DNA from: Bacillota bacterium
Lineage (GTDB): Bacteria > Bacillota > UBA4882 > UBA8346
Length of the DNA stretch: 39,300 nt
Assembly: GCA_023402395.1 (NCBI GenBank)
Contig: JAEYGI010000030.1
Coordinates: 1-39,300 of the forward strand
Direction: 5' to 3'
Part shown: positions 1 through 8,508 of the stretch, piece after piece
Layout: every line of letters begins with the position of its first letter
How positions within the stretch are numbered: position 1 is the first letter of the stretch
Notes under the pieces: generated by a model
The model's database searches: none
Seen by the model: only the letters and a program-made list of their open reading frames with translations
What the model was told of the DNA's origin: nothing
Position numbers and translations under genes: made by a program

Positions 1-520
1 AGCTATCGATATAGGTTTGAATCCAATCGTCTGTTACGTTTGGCGGAATAGACCCTTAGTTTGGTTATGCCAATTTTAGATAAAGTTCCTTGAAATTTTC
101 AAAAAGTTCTTGACTTTTATCATAGACGCTCCCTCCCCGGAGTTGTCATTGTCGCGGGTCTACTCAGCGGGGAGGGATGAATCGCTGGAAACTTCGATTT
201 TGACTCCGCCGATGCTTAGAAGCAGTCTTTTGTAGGGAAAGGCGTTCTGCCTAAATCCGACTTCATTGACTCCACTAACATAGTGGGAAACCGTTTCCAG
301 CGAATCGCCCCTCCCCGCCGAAAATCTCCTACGAAAATCGCCACGTCGGGGAGGGGACGGGGGACCAGAGCCAGGAAGGCTCAAGTTCCGGCGTCCACGG
401 ATGGAGAACGCCGGGAGGTTTGAATTTGGACCACGTTGTCGACGGATTTCTTCCCAAATACTTACAGGGTAGCTTACGACATTGGGGCCTGGAAGCGGGA
501 AGGCGGGGAGCGAAGCGCTG
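1..520. other. Non-coding left flank with nested inverted repeats
   Basis: No supportable gene. A 10-bp GC-rich word (CGGGGAGGG followed by A or G) occurs four times in alternating orientation at 130-139 (minus), 168-177 (plus), 308-317 (minus) and 347-356 (plus). The inner two copies belong to a longer, nearly perfect 26-bp inverted repeat, 167-192 against 293-318, with 23 of 26 positions matching. The result is two small hairpins nested around one large stem with a loop of about 100 nt. It could be a folded RNA, a mobile-element remnant or a protein-binding region; the sequence does not decide. The open frame crossing it on the minus strand comes mostly from the adjacent 21-bp array and shows no codon constraint. 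Confidence 0.5.
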
Positions 521-856
521 CGGCGGCCAGTGCCGTTAGCGCGGCATTCATTGCCGATGCAACGGCGGTGAGCGCCGGAACTACGGCGAACGCCGCCGCA
601 ATTACGGCATTCAATGCCGGGGTAACGGCAATCGTTGCCGCAGGCGCGGCGTTCATTGCCGGCGTAATGGCATTCAATGCCGGAACTACGGCAGTCGTTG
701 CCGTATCTACGGCACCCTTTGCCGGACCTGCGGCATTCGCCGCCGCAACTACGGCACTTAATGCCGGGGTAACGGCAATCGCCGCCGGAGGTCCGGCGGC
801 GATTGCCGCAGTTCGGGGAAGCCTTCCCCCTGTTGGGGCATTTATTCCCCATCAAT
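521..856. repeat. 21-bp dyad array 1 (about 16 units)
   Basis: Fourteen units begin exactly every 21 bp from 521 (521, 542, 563 and so on to 794). Each is a 15-bp dyad close to CGGCA-N5-TGCCG followed by a 6-bp spacer such as GAACTA or GGGTAA. Two further units in phase have different arms but keep the symmetry: GGGGAAGCCTTCCCC at 815 and a GGG...CCCC unit at 836. Some units change both arms together (CGGCG with CGCCG at 563 and 584). The array lies just 3' of the ABC ATPase gene that ends at 908. Open frames run through it on both strands because the repeat lacks stops and 21 is a multiple of three. I infer a structural or protein-binding DNA/RNA element rather than a gene. Confidence 0.85.
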
Positions 857-907
857 TTTCAGAAAGCGACGCCAGGCAGGGAGCAGAGCGCGGGAAGCAG
901 CCGGCGC

Positions 908-1888
908 TTAAAGCCTTTTATTTTCATAAATCTTCTTGACGATGCCTTCGATCTCCGGCTCTTTGATGTTCAGATCGGTAATATCGTAATTCCGGGCGAT
1001 CAGGGTGATCGCTTCCGCCACCGTGATCTCCTCCCGCCGGAACCGAAACGTCCGGCGCGGGCCTTCCACCTTGACCAATTTCAGCCGGGGGTCGTCGACC
1101 GTAACCTGCTCGTCGGCGAAATCGACCACCAGCAAATGCTCGCCGCCGAACCGCTCCTTGAACCCGGCCAAGGACCCGTCATAGAGAATCTTCCCGCCGT
1201 CGATCATAATCAGCCTCCCGCAGATCTGCTCGATATCATCCATGTCGTGAGTGGTGAGGATCACGGTGGTCCGCAGCTCGCGGTTGATTTGTTTGATAAA
1301 TCCCCGGATCTTGCTTTTGGCCAGGACATCGAGGCCGATGGTCGGCTCGTCCAGATAGACCAGCTCCGGTTCGTGCAGCAGTGCCGCGGCCAGCTCCGCC
1401 CGCATTTTCTGGCCCAGGCTGAGCTGGCGGACGGGCTTCCGGATGAACTGCCCCAGATCGAGCAGTTCCGAAAAGGTCTCCAGATTGCGGCGGTACCGGT
1501 CGGGGCTGATCCGGTACATTTTCTGATATAGCTCGTAGGAGTCAATCACCGGCAAATCCCAATGCAAATGGGTGCGCTGGCCGAAAACCACTCCGATGTG
1601 TAATGCGTTTTCCCGGCGTTCCTGGTAAGGGACCCGGCCGTCGATGCTCACCCGCCCGGAGGTGGGAACCAGGATTCCGGCCAGAATCTTGATGGTGGTC
1701 GACTTCCCGGCGCCGTTGGCCCCGATATACGCGACGGTCTCGCCTTTTTGAACTTGAAAGGAGATATCGTCGACCGCCTTCTTGATCTCATAAGGCCGGT
1801 GAAAGAAAGATCCGAGGCCGGCGGCAAACCCCTTGGTCCGCTGATAAACCTTGAATTCCTTGGTGACGCCTTCCACTTCGATCAACAT
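908..1888 (-). CDS. ABC-2 type exporter, ATP-binding protein
   Basis: ATPase that would power the two membrane proteins encoded directly upstream. The 326-residue product has Walker A GANGAGKS (residues 56-63), the signature LSLGQKMRAE (from about 156), Walker B with LDEPTIGLD (from about 179) and the H-loop TTHDMDD. About 110 residues follow the nucleotide-binding domain, as is usual for drug or lipid ABC-2 ATPases of the NatA/DrrA kind. The start chosen is the ATG at 1888, preceded by GGGAG eight bases upstream. The open frame extends 40 codons further, but only by running into the upstream permease gene. It is last in a three-gene minus-strand operon, 17 bp after the permease stop. Substrate unknown. 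Confidence 0.93.
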   Translation of the reverse strand: MLIEVEGVTKEFKVYQRTKGFAAGLGSFFHRPYEIKKAVDDISFQVQKGETVAYIGANGAGKSTTIKILAGILVPTSGRVSIDGRVPYQERRENALHIGVVFGQRTHLHWDLPVIDSYELYQKMYRISPDRYRRNLETFSELLDLGQFIRKPVRQLSLGQKMRAELAAALLHEPELVYLDEPTIGLDVLAKSKIRGFIKQINRELRTTVILTTHDMDDIEQICGRLIMIDGGKILYDGSLAGFKERFGGEHLLVVDFADEQVTVDDPRLKLVKVEGPRRTFRFRREEITVAEAITLIARNYDITDLNIKEPEIEGIVKKIYENKRL

Positions 1889-1905
1889 TGTTTCATCTCC
1901 CAAAC

Positions 1906-2709
1906 TCAAGATCCGGTGCTTTCGTAGCGGTTGATTCCAATGCGCCAGAACCCGTAAGCGCCGGCGAACAGCAGGGCTCCCACCAGCGGGGTCAAAAAGG
2001 GGTACCACGCCGCAAACAGCAGCCCGTCGCTCTTGCCGAGCAGATATTGGGCGGGGTAAAAATTGATAAAGGCATAAGGGACGATAAAGGTCAACAAGAT
2101 TTGGATCGGCTGGTTGTAAATCGATACCGGATAGCGGATAAAGCTTTTCAAATCTCCTTGCAGCAGTCCTTTGACGGCGTTGTTCTTGACCATCCAGAAC
2201 GAAGGGACCGCCGCGAACAAAAAGCCGGCTCCTTGAATCAAGGCGCCGCCAATCAGGGTCATCGTCAGAAACGAAATATTGGCGGCGCTGAAGGGGATTT
2301 TCAGCTTATAAAGGGCGAAAATGATCACTCCCGTGCAAAAGATGAAATTGCTGATATAGCCGGTGCTGAATTCGCGGAAGATGTAATAAAAAAAGGGGTT
2401 CATCGGTTTGGTCAGCACCACGTCGAATTCGCCGGAACGGATGTATTTGGTCAGCCAGTTGCAGGGCCGCCATAGAAATTGGGCGATCAGCGAATAGGAC
2501 AGGACGTCCAGGCCGTACAGGAACAGCACCTCATAAGTGTTCCAACCGGCAATGGTTTTAAACTTGTAAAGCATGATTCCGATCATTAGGAAGCCGGTGC
2601 CCCAGCCGATGATCTTGGCGAAAAACAAGACGAAAAAAGCGCCCCTGTATTCGGTCTGGGTTTTAAACTGCAATTTGATCAGGGTAAAATAAATCGAAAG
2701 CGTCCTCAT
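1906..2709 (-). CDS. ABC-2 permease, PF06182-like (second subunit)
   Basis: Integral membrane protein of 267 residues with about six predicted membrane segments, among them stretches near residues 23-45, 60-80, 115-135, 145-170 and 235-258. It resembles the ABC2_membrane_6 (former DUF990) family, whose members normally come in pairs beside one ATPase, as here. A cytoplasmic stretch contains EFDVVLTKPMNP, similar to the conserved loop seen in its partner (FYFTQPVNF). The gene starts one base after the stop of the upstream permease and ends 17 bp before the ATPase, so the three are almost certainly cotranscribed and translationally coupled. What it exports cannot be told from sequence. Confidence 0.88.
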   Translation of the reverse strand: MRTLSIYFTLIKLQFKTQTEYRGAFFVLFFAKIIGWGTGFLMIGIMLYKFKTIAGWNTYEVLFLYGLDVLSYSLIAQFLWRPCNWLTKYIRSGEFDVVLTKPMNPFFYYIFREFSTGYISNFIFCTGVIIFALYKLKIPFSAANISFLTMTLIGGALIQGAGFLFAAVPSFWMVKNNAVKGLLQGDLKSFIRYPVSIYNQPIQILLTFIVPYAFINFYPAQYLLGKSDGLLFAAWYPFLTPLVGALLFAGAYGFWRIGINRYESTGS

Positions 2710-2710
2710 T

Positions 2711-3517
2711 TCAGCCCCCCTGAATGGTCACGACTTTTTGGGCCTCCCGCCAGACCAGCTTTTCCAGAACGAACAAGGCGCCGATCCAGGCGATCTGGAT
2801 CAGAAGGATCTGGACCGACTCAGCCAACGACGCCTTGCCGAGATAGATCCGGATCGGTTCGAAGACCACCAGCCGGAAGGGAAGAAAGTTGCCGATCGCC
2901 ACCAGCGACGGCGGATAAAACCAGAGCGGGATGAAGGTGCCGCCGAAGACTTCAAACAGCGATCCCACCAGAAAGTCAATGAATGCGCCGCTTTTCAGCC
3001 AGAACACCAGCAGCCCCAAAATGCTGTGGATATAAAACATAATCACCACGCTTAATAGCACCGCCAGCAGGAACAGCGGCCAGCGGGTCTGATGCGCGAA
3101 AAAAGCCGGACCCCAAAAGAAGTAGGCGGCCAGGCAGACCGGCAGGGTGCCGAATACGGTCTCAAAGAGGTTTTTGCCGAATTGGTAGGAGAAGATGTGC
3201 AGGTTGAAGTTGACCGGCTGCGTGAAGTAAAAGATGATCGATCCGTCCCGGATCTGTTCGGCCATGGTCTTGGAAACGTACGATTCCACCAGATTGCGGA
3301 TGAACAGGGTCACGATGACATAGCCGATCATGTCGTTGAGTTTGATGAAACCGGGATCGCCGCCGCCATTGGCTTGCAAGAGGTTGGTCCAGATACAGGC
3401 GGAGATAAAAATATAGACCACGTTGCGGAGTATTTTGAGCCACAGATTGGCTTTGTAAATGTACTCCTCCAAAAACGATTTCTTGAATAACTCAAGATAG
3501 ACGGCGGATGCGCTCAT
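2711..3517 (-). CDS. ABC-2 permease, PF06182-like (first subunit)
   Basis: First gene of the exporter operon. The 268-residue product has six predicted membrane segments and the loop GSIIFYFTQPVNF, the counterpart of the TKPMNP loop in its partner, which supports heterodimeric permeases of the ABC2_membrane_6 type. The ATG at 3517 has an AAAGGATAG ribosome site about 12 bases upstream. Its stop lies one base before the start of the next permease. A 7-bp dyad (TGGAAAT-N5-ATTTCCA) sits about 50 bp upstream of the start and may be the operator for the operon. Confidence 0.88.
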   Translation of the reverse strand: MSASAVYLELFKKSFLEEYIYKANLWLKILRNVVYIFISACIWTNLLQANGGGDPGFIKLNDMIGYVIVTLFIRNLVESYVSKTMAEQIRDGSIIFYFTQPVNFNLHIFSYQFGKNLFETVFGTLPVCLAAYFFWGPAFFAHQTRWPLFLLAVLLSVVIMFYIHSILGLLVFWLKSGAFIDFLVGSLFEVFGGTFIPLWFYPPSLVAIGNFLPFRLVVFEPIRIYLGKASLAESVQILLIQIAWIGALFVLEKLVWREAQKVVTIQGG

Positions 3518-3565
3518 TAGCTTTGGCTATCCTTTAAATAGTTTAATCACTTCCTATGCCGTTAT

Positions 3566-3584
3566 TGGAAATTCGAGATTTCCA
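3566..3584. promoter_or_regulatory. Dyad upstream of ABC-2 operon (possible operator)
   Basis: Perfect 7-bp inverted repeat TGGAAAT-TCGAG-ATTTCCA, about 50 bp upstream of the first permease start. No convincing -35/-10 pair was seen here, so the operator role is inferred from position and symmetry only. Confidence 0.4.
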
Positions 3585-3702
3585 GCATTTTTCCTTTGTA
3601 TGTAAAAAATTTTTCCAATGCATTTATGCTTTCAGCCCGCTAAAGGCTAACTCTCGAAGAGCCCGCGGGACATTTTGCCGCAAAGCGGAAAGTGTCAGAG
3701 CG

Positions 3703-3731
3703 GGTCATATACTTCAAGGAAGTATATGACC
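3703..3731. other. Perfect 13-bp stem-loop between convergent/tandem units
   Basis: A perfect 13-bp stem with a 3-nt loop (arms 3703-3715 and 3719-3731). A second imperfect hairpin around TTGCCGCAAAGCGG lies at about 3674-3690. Both fall between the hydrolase stop at 3800 and the exporter start at 3517. No T-run follows on either strand, so a classic terminator is not clear; it could be a transcript-stabilising hairpin or a repeat remnant. The short open frames over it look spurious. Confidence 0.55.
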
Positions 3732-3799
3732 GTTGCCCTGCCTTACAACTATGCATTGGAATTAACGAACTGGGATTATGCTTGTGCTTACGGATCAGA

Positions 3800-4561
3800 T
3801 TACAGCCAGATAGCAAAATCTTTGTACTCAAAAGTCCCGCTGCCGTGGTGCAGTTTGCCTTCCGCTTTCAGCTGTCGGAAAGCATCTCGCATTCTTAAGA
3901 GTATTTCTGGTTGTATATCCAGACTATGATGCGCCGGAAAAACCCGATTTACAGGAAGCGCAGCAACTCGCTCCATTGATTCCAGATAGGCTTCCGGGTC
4001 GGTGGAGGGATAATAGGCAAAAAGGGTATCTTTGTAAACAAGGTCGCCAGTGCAAAGATACCCTCGCTCTTTTTCATAAAAGCACATATGTCCCGGCGAA
4101 TGGCCAGGCGTATGAAGCACCTGCACGATGCGCCCGCCTATATTAATCACATCATTATCTTTCAGCACCTTTGTAGGTATTCCCTGAAAGAATTGATAGT
4201 TGTCCACGTTATATCCTTTCGGCAGAACACAGCGATCTACCACCATGCCTTTGATCTGTTCCATGGTTAACGGAAACTCTCCGTTCAGCCAATTCAATTC
4301 ATCCTCATGAGCGTAAAAATCCGGGAAGTATTTATGACCGCCGGTGTGATCCCAGTGAATATGGGTCGCCACGGCAATAATCCGCTTATCGGTCAGTTTT
4401 ATTATTTCATCGTAAATATTACAGATACCGAGGCCGGTGTCAATCAGCAGGCTACAGTCAGTGCCATTCAAAAGATAGGCATGCGTTTCCTCCCAATGCC
4501 GATACTCACTGATAATATGTGTATCCTTGTCTATCTGGTCGATTGTGAACCAGTCACTCAT
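3800..4561 (-). CDS. MBL-fold metallo-hydrolase
   Basis: Metallo-beta-lactamase-fold hydrolase of 253 residues, expected to hold two metal ions. Visible ligands are HIHWDH (67-72), the TPGHSPGH segment (His154, His158), Asp173 in TGDLVY and the PAHH segment (211-212). This is a glyoxalase-II-like or general MBL hydrolase layout; the substrate is unknown. There is no signal peptide, so the enzyme is likely cytoplasmic. The ATG at 4561 follows AGGAAGAGG. The gene stands alone between two exporter operons and has its own promoter. Its base composition is visibly more AT-rich than its neighbours, a possible sign of transfer. Confidence 0.93.
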   Translation of the reverse strand: MSDWFTIDQIDKDTHIISEYRHWEETHAYLLNGTDCSLLIDTGLGICNIYDEIIKLTDKRIIAVATHIHWDHTGGHKYFPDFYAHEDELNWLNGEFPLTMEQIKGMVVDRCVLPKGYNVDNYQFFQGIPTKVLKDNDVINIGGRIVQVLHTPGHSPGHMCFYEKERGYLCTGDLVYKDTLFAYYPSTDPEAYLESMERVAALPVNRVFPAHHSLDIQPEILLRMRDAFRQLKAEGKLHHGSGTFEYKDFAIWL

Positions 4562-4652
4562 TCAGCTTACCTCTTCCTAACGCGTTTACAGATATAACCA
4601 ATCCGCCCGTTTATCTACATGTTATATAGAATCTGTGTATTACTATTATCCA

Positions 4653-4681
4653 ATTATATAGCATTTTCCTCGACTTCACAA
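4653..4681 (-). promoter_or_regulatory. Sigma-A promoter of the MBL hydrolase
   Basis: On the minus strand, TTGTGA (4676-4681) is followed after 17 bp by a perfect TATAAT (4653-4658), with TG-C just before it. It lies about 90 bp upstream of the hydrolase start. Confidence 0.65.
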
Positions 4682-4779
4682 TTATAACCCCATTTCGGGC
4701 CAGGTTGGCTGGAAGTTCCGTTTTGCCCCGCACTGTCAAAAGGTAGAATATCATCACTATCCATTTAGATCAGGGAATA

Positions 4780-4807
4780 AAATAATCGGCGTTGTCAACA
4801 ACGCCGA
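4780..4807 (-). terminator. Terminator of the exporter operon (minus)
   Basis: A 9-bp perfect stem (4786-4794 with 4799-4807) closes a TCAA-type tetraloop. On the minus strand it is followed by ATTATTTTATT. It lies about 47 bp beyond the stop of the exporter gene at 4855. Confidence 0.75.
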
Positions 4808-4854
4808 CCGTATTATTGCTAACCTCAGCAAACTTGATAGTCATGTAATATATC

Positions 4855-6585
4855 TCAGATCGCCCAGCCCAAACTCTCCTGCTGGATCCGGTACAGTCTG
4901 GCATACAAACCGTTTTTCTCGATCAGCTCGGCATGCTTGCCCTGCTCGACCACACGGCCGTCATCGAGCACAATGATCTGGTCGGCGGCGGCCACGGTCC
5001 GGAGCCGGTGCGCGATGACCACTACGGTCCGGCCCTGGATCAAATTGGAGATGGCCGCCTGAATCTCGGCCTCGTTTTCGGGATCGAGGGAGGCGGTGGC
5101 CTCGTCCAGCAGCACGATGGGCGCGTTCTTCAAAAGCGCCCGGGCGATGGAGATCCGTTGCCGTTCCCCGCCCGACAGGGTGCAGCCGTTCTCGCCGATC
5201 ACGGTTTGATAGCCCTGCGGCATCCGGCTGATGAACTGATGGCACTGGGCCCTTTGGGCGGCCTGAATCACCTCGGCCTCGCTAGCGTTCATGTTCCCGA
5301 TCCGGATGTTATTGTACACTGTGTCGTTGAAGAGCACCACGTCTTGGAAAACAATCGAAATATAGGAGAGCAGATGTTCCGGATCGATCTCCTTGATATT
5401 CCGGCCGCCGATTCGCGCCCCGCCCCGGCTCACGTCCCAAAACCGGGCGACTAGCCTGGCGATGGTGCTTTTGCCGCTGCCCGACGGCCCGACCAGGGCG
5501 GTCACCTTGCCCTGGGGAATGGTGAAGGTGACATCCTTGATCACCTCATCAGTATTGTACTTGAAACTCACCTGGTTAAAGGCGATGGTGAACCGCTCCA
5601 GCGCAATCCCGGCATCCCCCGCCATCAAGGGCTGAGCCTGCAACGCTTTCATGCGATCCAGCGAGATCTGGGTATAGAACAACTCTCCCAGCATGGTCAT
5701 GATCGTGGTCAGCGAGGTATAAATCCCCGAGGCCACGATCAAAAACACCACGAACTTGACCAGATCGAGGCGGCCGCCGGTGATCAGATGGACGCCGACG
5801 AAGATCGCCGCGGTCAGTCCGAAGCGGAGAATGACGATGGCGCTGACCACGAAGGAGCCGACCACCGCTTCCAGCTTGATGCTTTGTTTCATCAAGTCGC
5901 GCAGCGCCCGGTCTAGGCTGGTGAACTTCTCGCCGCTCAGGCCGAAGGCTTTGATGACCTTGATCCCTTCCAGATACTCCTGGGATTGTTCGGCCGATTT
6001 CAGCTTGGATTCCACATGCCGCTCGCCGATCCGGCGCTGAATGCGCCGGCTGCCGAAGATGATCAAAAAGGACAGCGGCAGGGTGCCGAAGATTGCCAGC
6101 GCCATCCGCCAGTCATATAGGCAGAGCAGCACGGTCACCAGGGCGATGGTAATGATATTGCCGGTCAGTTGCGGCACAAAATGCGAAAAGGTATGCTCGA
6201 TATTGGTGCAGTCGGCCATCAGATTGGTGGTCAGCTCGGTCAGGTCTTTTTTATTGAAGAAGCTGAGCGGCAGCTGGCGCAGCTTCTCGGCGACGGCGAT
6301 CCGTTTTTCAGCCGCCGCCGCGTAGGCGGAGATATAGGTCTTGCCGTATTCATGGCGATTGGCGATATACATCACGATCACCAAGAGCAGTCCGATCCCG
6401 GCATAGCTCCAGAGCTTAGGGTAATCCACGGCCTGGCCCAGAAAAGGCTTGAGGATCTCGATGATCACCAGGTTCATGACAATGATCGGCGCCATAAAGC
6501 TGAGGTTCACCCCCACATTGGCCCGGACGGCCGCCTTGAAATCGCGGTATCCTTGATCGGATAAAAACAATAATTGCTGAAGCAT
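4855..6585 (-). CDS. ABC exporter half-transporter, siderophore-exporter-like (second subunit)
   Basis: Fused membrane and ATPase protein of 576 residues. Membrane segments lie near 29-49, 61-77, 140-157, 160-178, 243-268 and 275-297. The ATPase has Walker A GPSGSGKS (366-373), Q-loop FQD (413-415), signature LSGGERQ (470-476), Walker B VLLDEA (491-496) and H-loop His526, all canonical. With the adjacent upstream gene it would form a heterodimer. The pair recalls the YbtP/YbtQ and IrtA/IrtB group, which handles siderophores, but that assignment rests on general resemblance only. The ATG at 6585 follows GGGAGG. The gap to the partner gene is 18 bp, so the two share a transcript that ends at the stem-loop near 4787. 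Confidence 0.9.
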   Translation of the reverse strand: MLQQLLFLSDQGYRDFKAAVRANVGVNLSFMAPIIVMNLVIIEILKPFLGQAVDYPKLWSYAGIGLLLVIVMYIANRHEYGKTYISAYAAAAEKRIAVAEKLRQLPLSFFNKKDLTELTTNLMADCTNIEHTFSHFVPQLTGNIITIALVTVLLCLYDWRMALAIFGTLPLSFLIIFGSRRIQRRIGERHVESKLKSAEQSQEYLEGIKVIKAFGLSGEKFTSLDRALRDLMKQSIKLEAVVGSFVVSAIVILRFGLTAAIFVGVHLITGGRLDLVKFVVFLIVASGIYTSLTTIMTMLGELFYTQISLDRMKALQAQPLMAGDAGIALERFTIAFNQVSFKYNTDEVIKDVTFTIPQGKVTALVGPSGSGKSTIARLVARFWDVSRGGARIGGRNIKEIDPEHLLSYISIVFQDVVLFNDTVYNNIRIGNMNASEAEVIQAAQRAQCHQFISRMPQGYQTVIGENGCTLSGGERQRISIARALLKNAPIVLLDEATASLDPENEAEIQAAISNLIQGRTVVVIAHRLRTVAAADQIIVLDDGRVVEQGKHAELIEKNGLYARLYRIQQESLGWAI

Positions 6586-6603
6586 CGTAAGCGCCTCCCT
6601 TTC

Positions 6604-8400
6604 TTAACCAATCGACCAGTTCAACGTCTTGGCGTACGTTTCCCACATCGTTTGGTATTTCCCGGTCTCGGCCGCCAATTGCGCATGGGTCCCCAGTTGC
6701 ACCAGCCGGCCTTCGTCCAGGACCAGGATCTGATCGGCCGAGCGGATGGTGGACAGCCGGTGGGCGATGATGATCACCGTTTTCTCCTTGATCAGCGCTT
6801 TAAAGGCGCGCTGGATCTGGTATTCGTTCTCGGGATCGGCGAAGGCGGTGGCTTCGTCCAGGACAATGATCGGCGCGTTTTTAAGAATGGCCCTGGCGAT
6901 TACCAGCCGCTGCCGTTCGCCGCCTGACAAATGAACGCCCCGGCTGCCGATGACCGTATCGTACCCGTCCGGCAGTTTCATGATGAAGTCATGGCATTGG
7001 GCGGCCCGGGCCGCCTCGATCACCGCTTCCCGCGTCGCGTTTTTGTCGCCGATCATGAGGTTCTCCAGAATGCTCTGCTTGAATAAAAACACGTCCTGAA
7101 ACACGAAGCTGACCTTGCCGAGCAGATAATCGGGGTTCATCGCCCGGATGTCAACGCCGCCGATCTTGATCGCGCCCTCCTGAACGTCCCAAAAGCGGGG
7201 AATCAGATGGGCGATGGTGCTTTTGCCGCTGCCGGATGGGCCGACCAAAGCGGTCACCTTGCCTTGCTCGGCCCGGAAGGAGACGTTCTTCAGGGCTTCG
7301 ACCTCCGTCTCGCCCAGACTATACGCGAACGACACATTCTCGAAAACGATGTCGTGGCGCTCAGTGGTTTGGGGGTTAGCGGCCAGCGGCAGCGGCTGGA
7401 CGTCGAAGATCTGGTCCAGCCGCTCCACGCCGCTCATAATTTGCCGGCCCGACGAGGAGATATACAAGAGCTTCATGACCGTGGCCGTAATCGCGCCGGA
7501 GAAGATCAGATAAAACAGGAAGGACGAGACGAACTTCAGGTAATCGCCGGCGCTCCGCGACAGCAGGATGCCGACGGGAATCACGAAAACAAAGATGGAG
7601 TTCAAAATGACGATAAATCCCACATAGGCTTCGCGCATCGAAAAGGTGTACTTCAGGGCGAAGTCCTTATAAGCCATGATCGCGTCGTAAAATTTCCGAA
7701 ACGAAAACACCGTCTGGTTGAACGCCTTCACCACCGAAATGCCGCGCACGTATTCTACGGCCGAATTGTTCATCTCCTCCAGATGGGTTTGATAGAGTTC
7801 CATAAATTTTTTGGATTTGCTCCCGCCAAATGCCATCGCCTGAATCACCAGCGCAATCAGCAGCGGAATCAGGCAGGTGAGGCCCAGCCGCCAGTCGAAA
7901 TACAATAATATCGCGACCAGCGCCGCCGGCGCCGCCATGGACCCGACCAGATCCGGCAATTGATGGGCAATGAACCCCTCGATCTTCTCGATATTCTCAT
8001 CAAGCATCTTGCGAAGTTTGCCGCTGGAATTGGCGGTGTGAAACCCGAGCGGCAGCGCGGCCAGATGCCGGGTGAAAGCCAGTTTCAATTGGTACAGGAT
8101 CTTGAAGGCCGCCACATGCGAGCAGATAATCGCGGCGTACATCAGGCCGAAGCTGGCCACCATCGCCAGCAACGCCTGCCAGCCGTAGCCCAGGAGCAGC
8201 GGGGCGTTGACCCGGCTGAGATCCGCCGCCTGTTTCAGCAGTTCTTCGATGATCCGGTAGATCAGCGCGAACGGAATAAACGAAGCCACGACACTGAGTA
8301 CCGACAGGATGCACGAGGCCGTGACCAGTCCCCGTTTGGCCCCGGCGATCTCCAGGAGCCGCGCCAACCCGGTTTTGCGGGCGGGTATCGCTTTATTCAT
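6604..8400 (-). CDS. ABC exporter half-transporter, siderophore-exporter-like (first subunit)
   Basis: Membrane-ATPase fusion of 598 residues and partner of the next gene. Six membrane segments fall within about 24-310. The ATPase shows Walker A GPSGSGKS (387-394), FQD Q-loop (434-436), LSGGERQ (491-497), Walker B IVLDEATAFADPENE (from 512) and H-loop His547. The ADPEN variant after Walker B is common in YbtPQ/IrtAB-like exporters (family knowledge, not checked by alignment). The ATG at 8400 is preceded by GGAGGAAAG; an in-frame start 11 codons upstream has no such site. Its promoter carries a GTTAG-N6-CTAAC dyad that recurs at the AraC gene promoter, which suggests shared control. Confidence 0.9.
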   Translation of the reverse strand: MNKAIPARKTGLARLLEIAGAKRGLVTASCILSVLSVVASFIPFALIYRIIEELLKQAADLSRVNAPLLLGYGWQALLAMVASFGLMYAAIICSHVAAFKILYQLKLAFTRHLAALPLGFHTANSSGKLRKMLDENIEKIEGFIAHQLPDLVGSMAAPAALVAILLYFDWRLGLTCLIPLLIALVIQAMAFGGSKSKKFMELYQTHLEEMNNSAVEYVRGISVVKAFNQTVFSFRKFYDAIMAYKDFALKYTFSMREAYVGFIVILNSIFVFVIPVGILLSRSAGDYLKFVSSFLFYLIFSGAITATVMKLLYISSSGRQIMSGVERLDQIFDVQPLPLAANPQTTERHDIVFENVSFAYSLGETEVEALKNVSFRAEQGKVTALVGPSGSGKSTIAHLIPRFWDVQEGAIKIGGVDIRAMNPDYLLGKVSFVFQDVFLFKQSILENLMIGDKNATREAVIEAARAAQCHDFIMKLPDGYDTVIGSRGVHLSGGERQRLVIARAILKNAPIIVLDEATAFADPENEYQIQRAFKALIKEKTVIIIAHRLSTIRSADQILVLDEGRLVQLGTHAQLAAETGKYQTMWETYAKTLNWSIG

Positions 8401-8453
8401 GATCTTTCCTCCATTCAGTCCGGGCAATAACATCAGAATCAGCTACCCAAACA

Positions 8454-8482
8454 TGTGTTAGTCAGAACTAACAAGATTTCAA
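8454..8482 (-). promoter_or_regulatory. Exporter promoter with GTTAG-N6-CTAAC operator
   Basis: A perfect 7-bp dyad TGTTAGT-CAGA-ACTAACA occupies 8456-8473. On the minus strand a TTGAAA (8477-8482) lies just upstream, and the only -10 candidate is poor (TAACAC at 8455-8460). The dyad fills the spacer, as expected for a regulator-dependent promoter. The same half-sites with the same 6-bp gap occur at 14071-14086. Confidence 0.6.
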
Positions 8483-8508
8483 AAAAATAAAGAGGCTTCG
8501 CCCCGGGT

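Noticed and set aside
1..123. End of a plus-strand gene (17 codons to TAG at 49-51) and a 15-codon minus-strand frame from 123 behind GGGAGG
   Set aside because: Both are too short to support. The first could be the tail of a gene entering from the left but has no recognisable motif.
521..856. CRISPR array
   Set aside because: There are no unique spacers of about 30 bp; the period is 21 bp with 6-bp linkers and no cas genes are near.
160..939. Open frames of 231 (minus) and 167 (plus) codons with Cys-rich or Ala-rich heptad repeats
   Set aside because: They arise from the 21-bp array: every frame is open because the unit has no stop and is seven codons long. No ribosome site precedes them, and the constraint visible is DNA dyad symmetry rather than protein sequence.
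3640..3929. Short frames on both strands (60-84 codons) over the 13-bp stem-loop
   Set aside because: They cross hairpins and the hydrolase gene, with no ribosome site.
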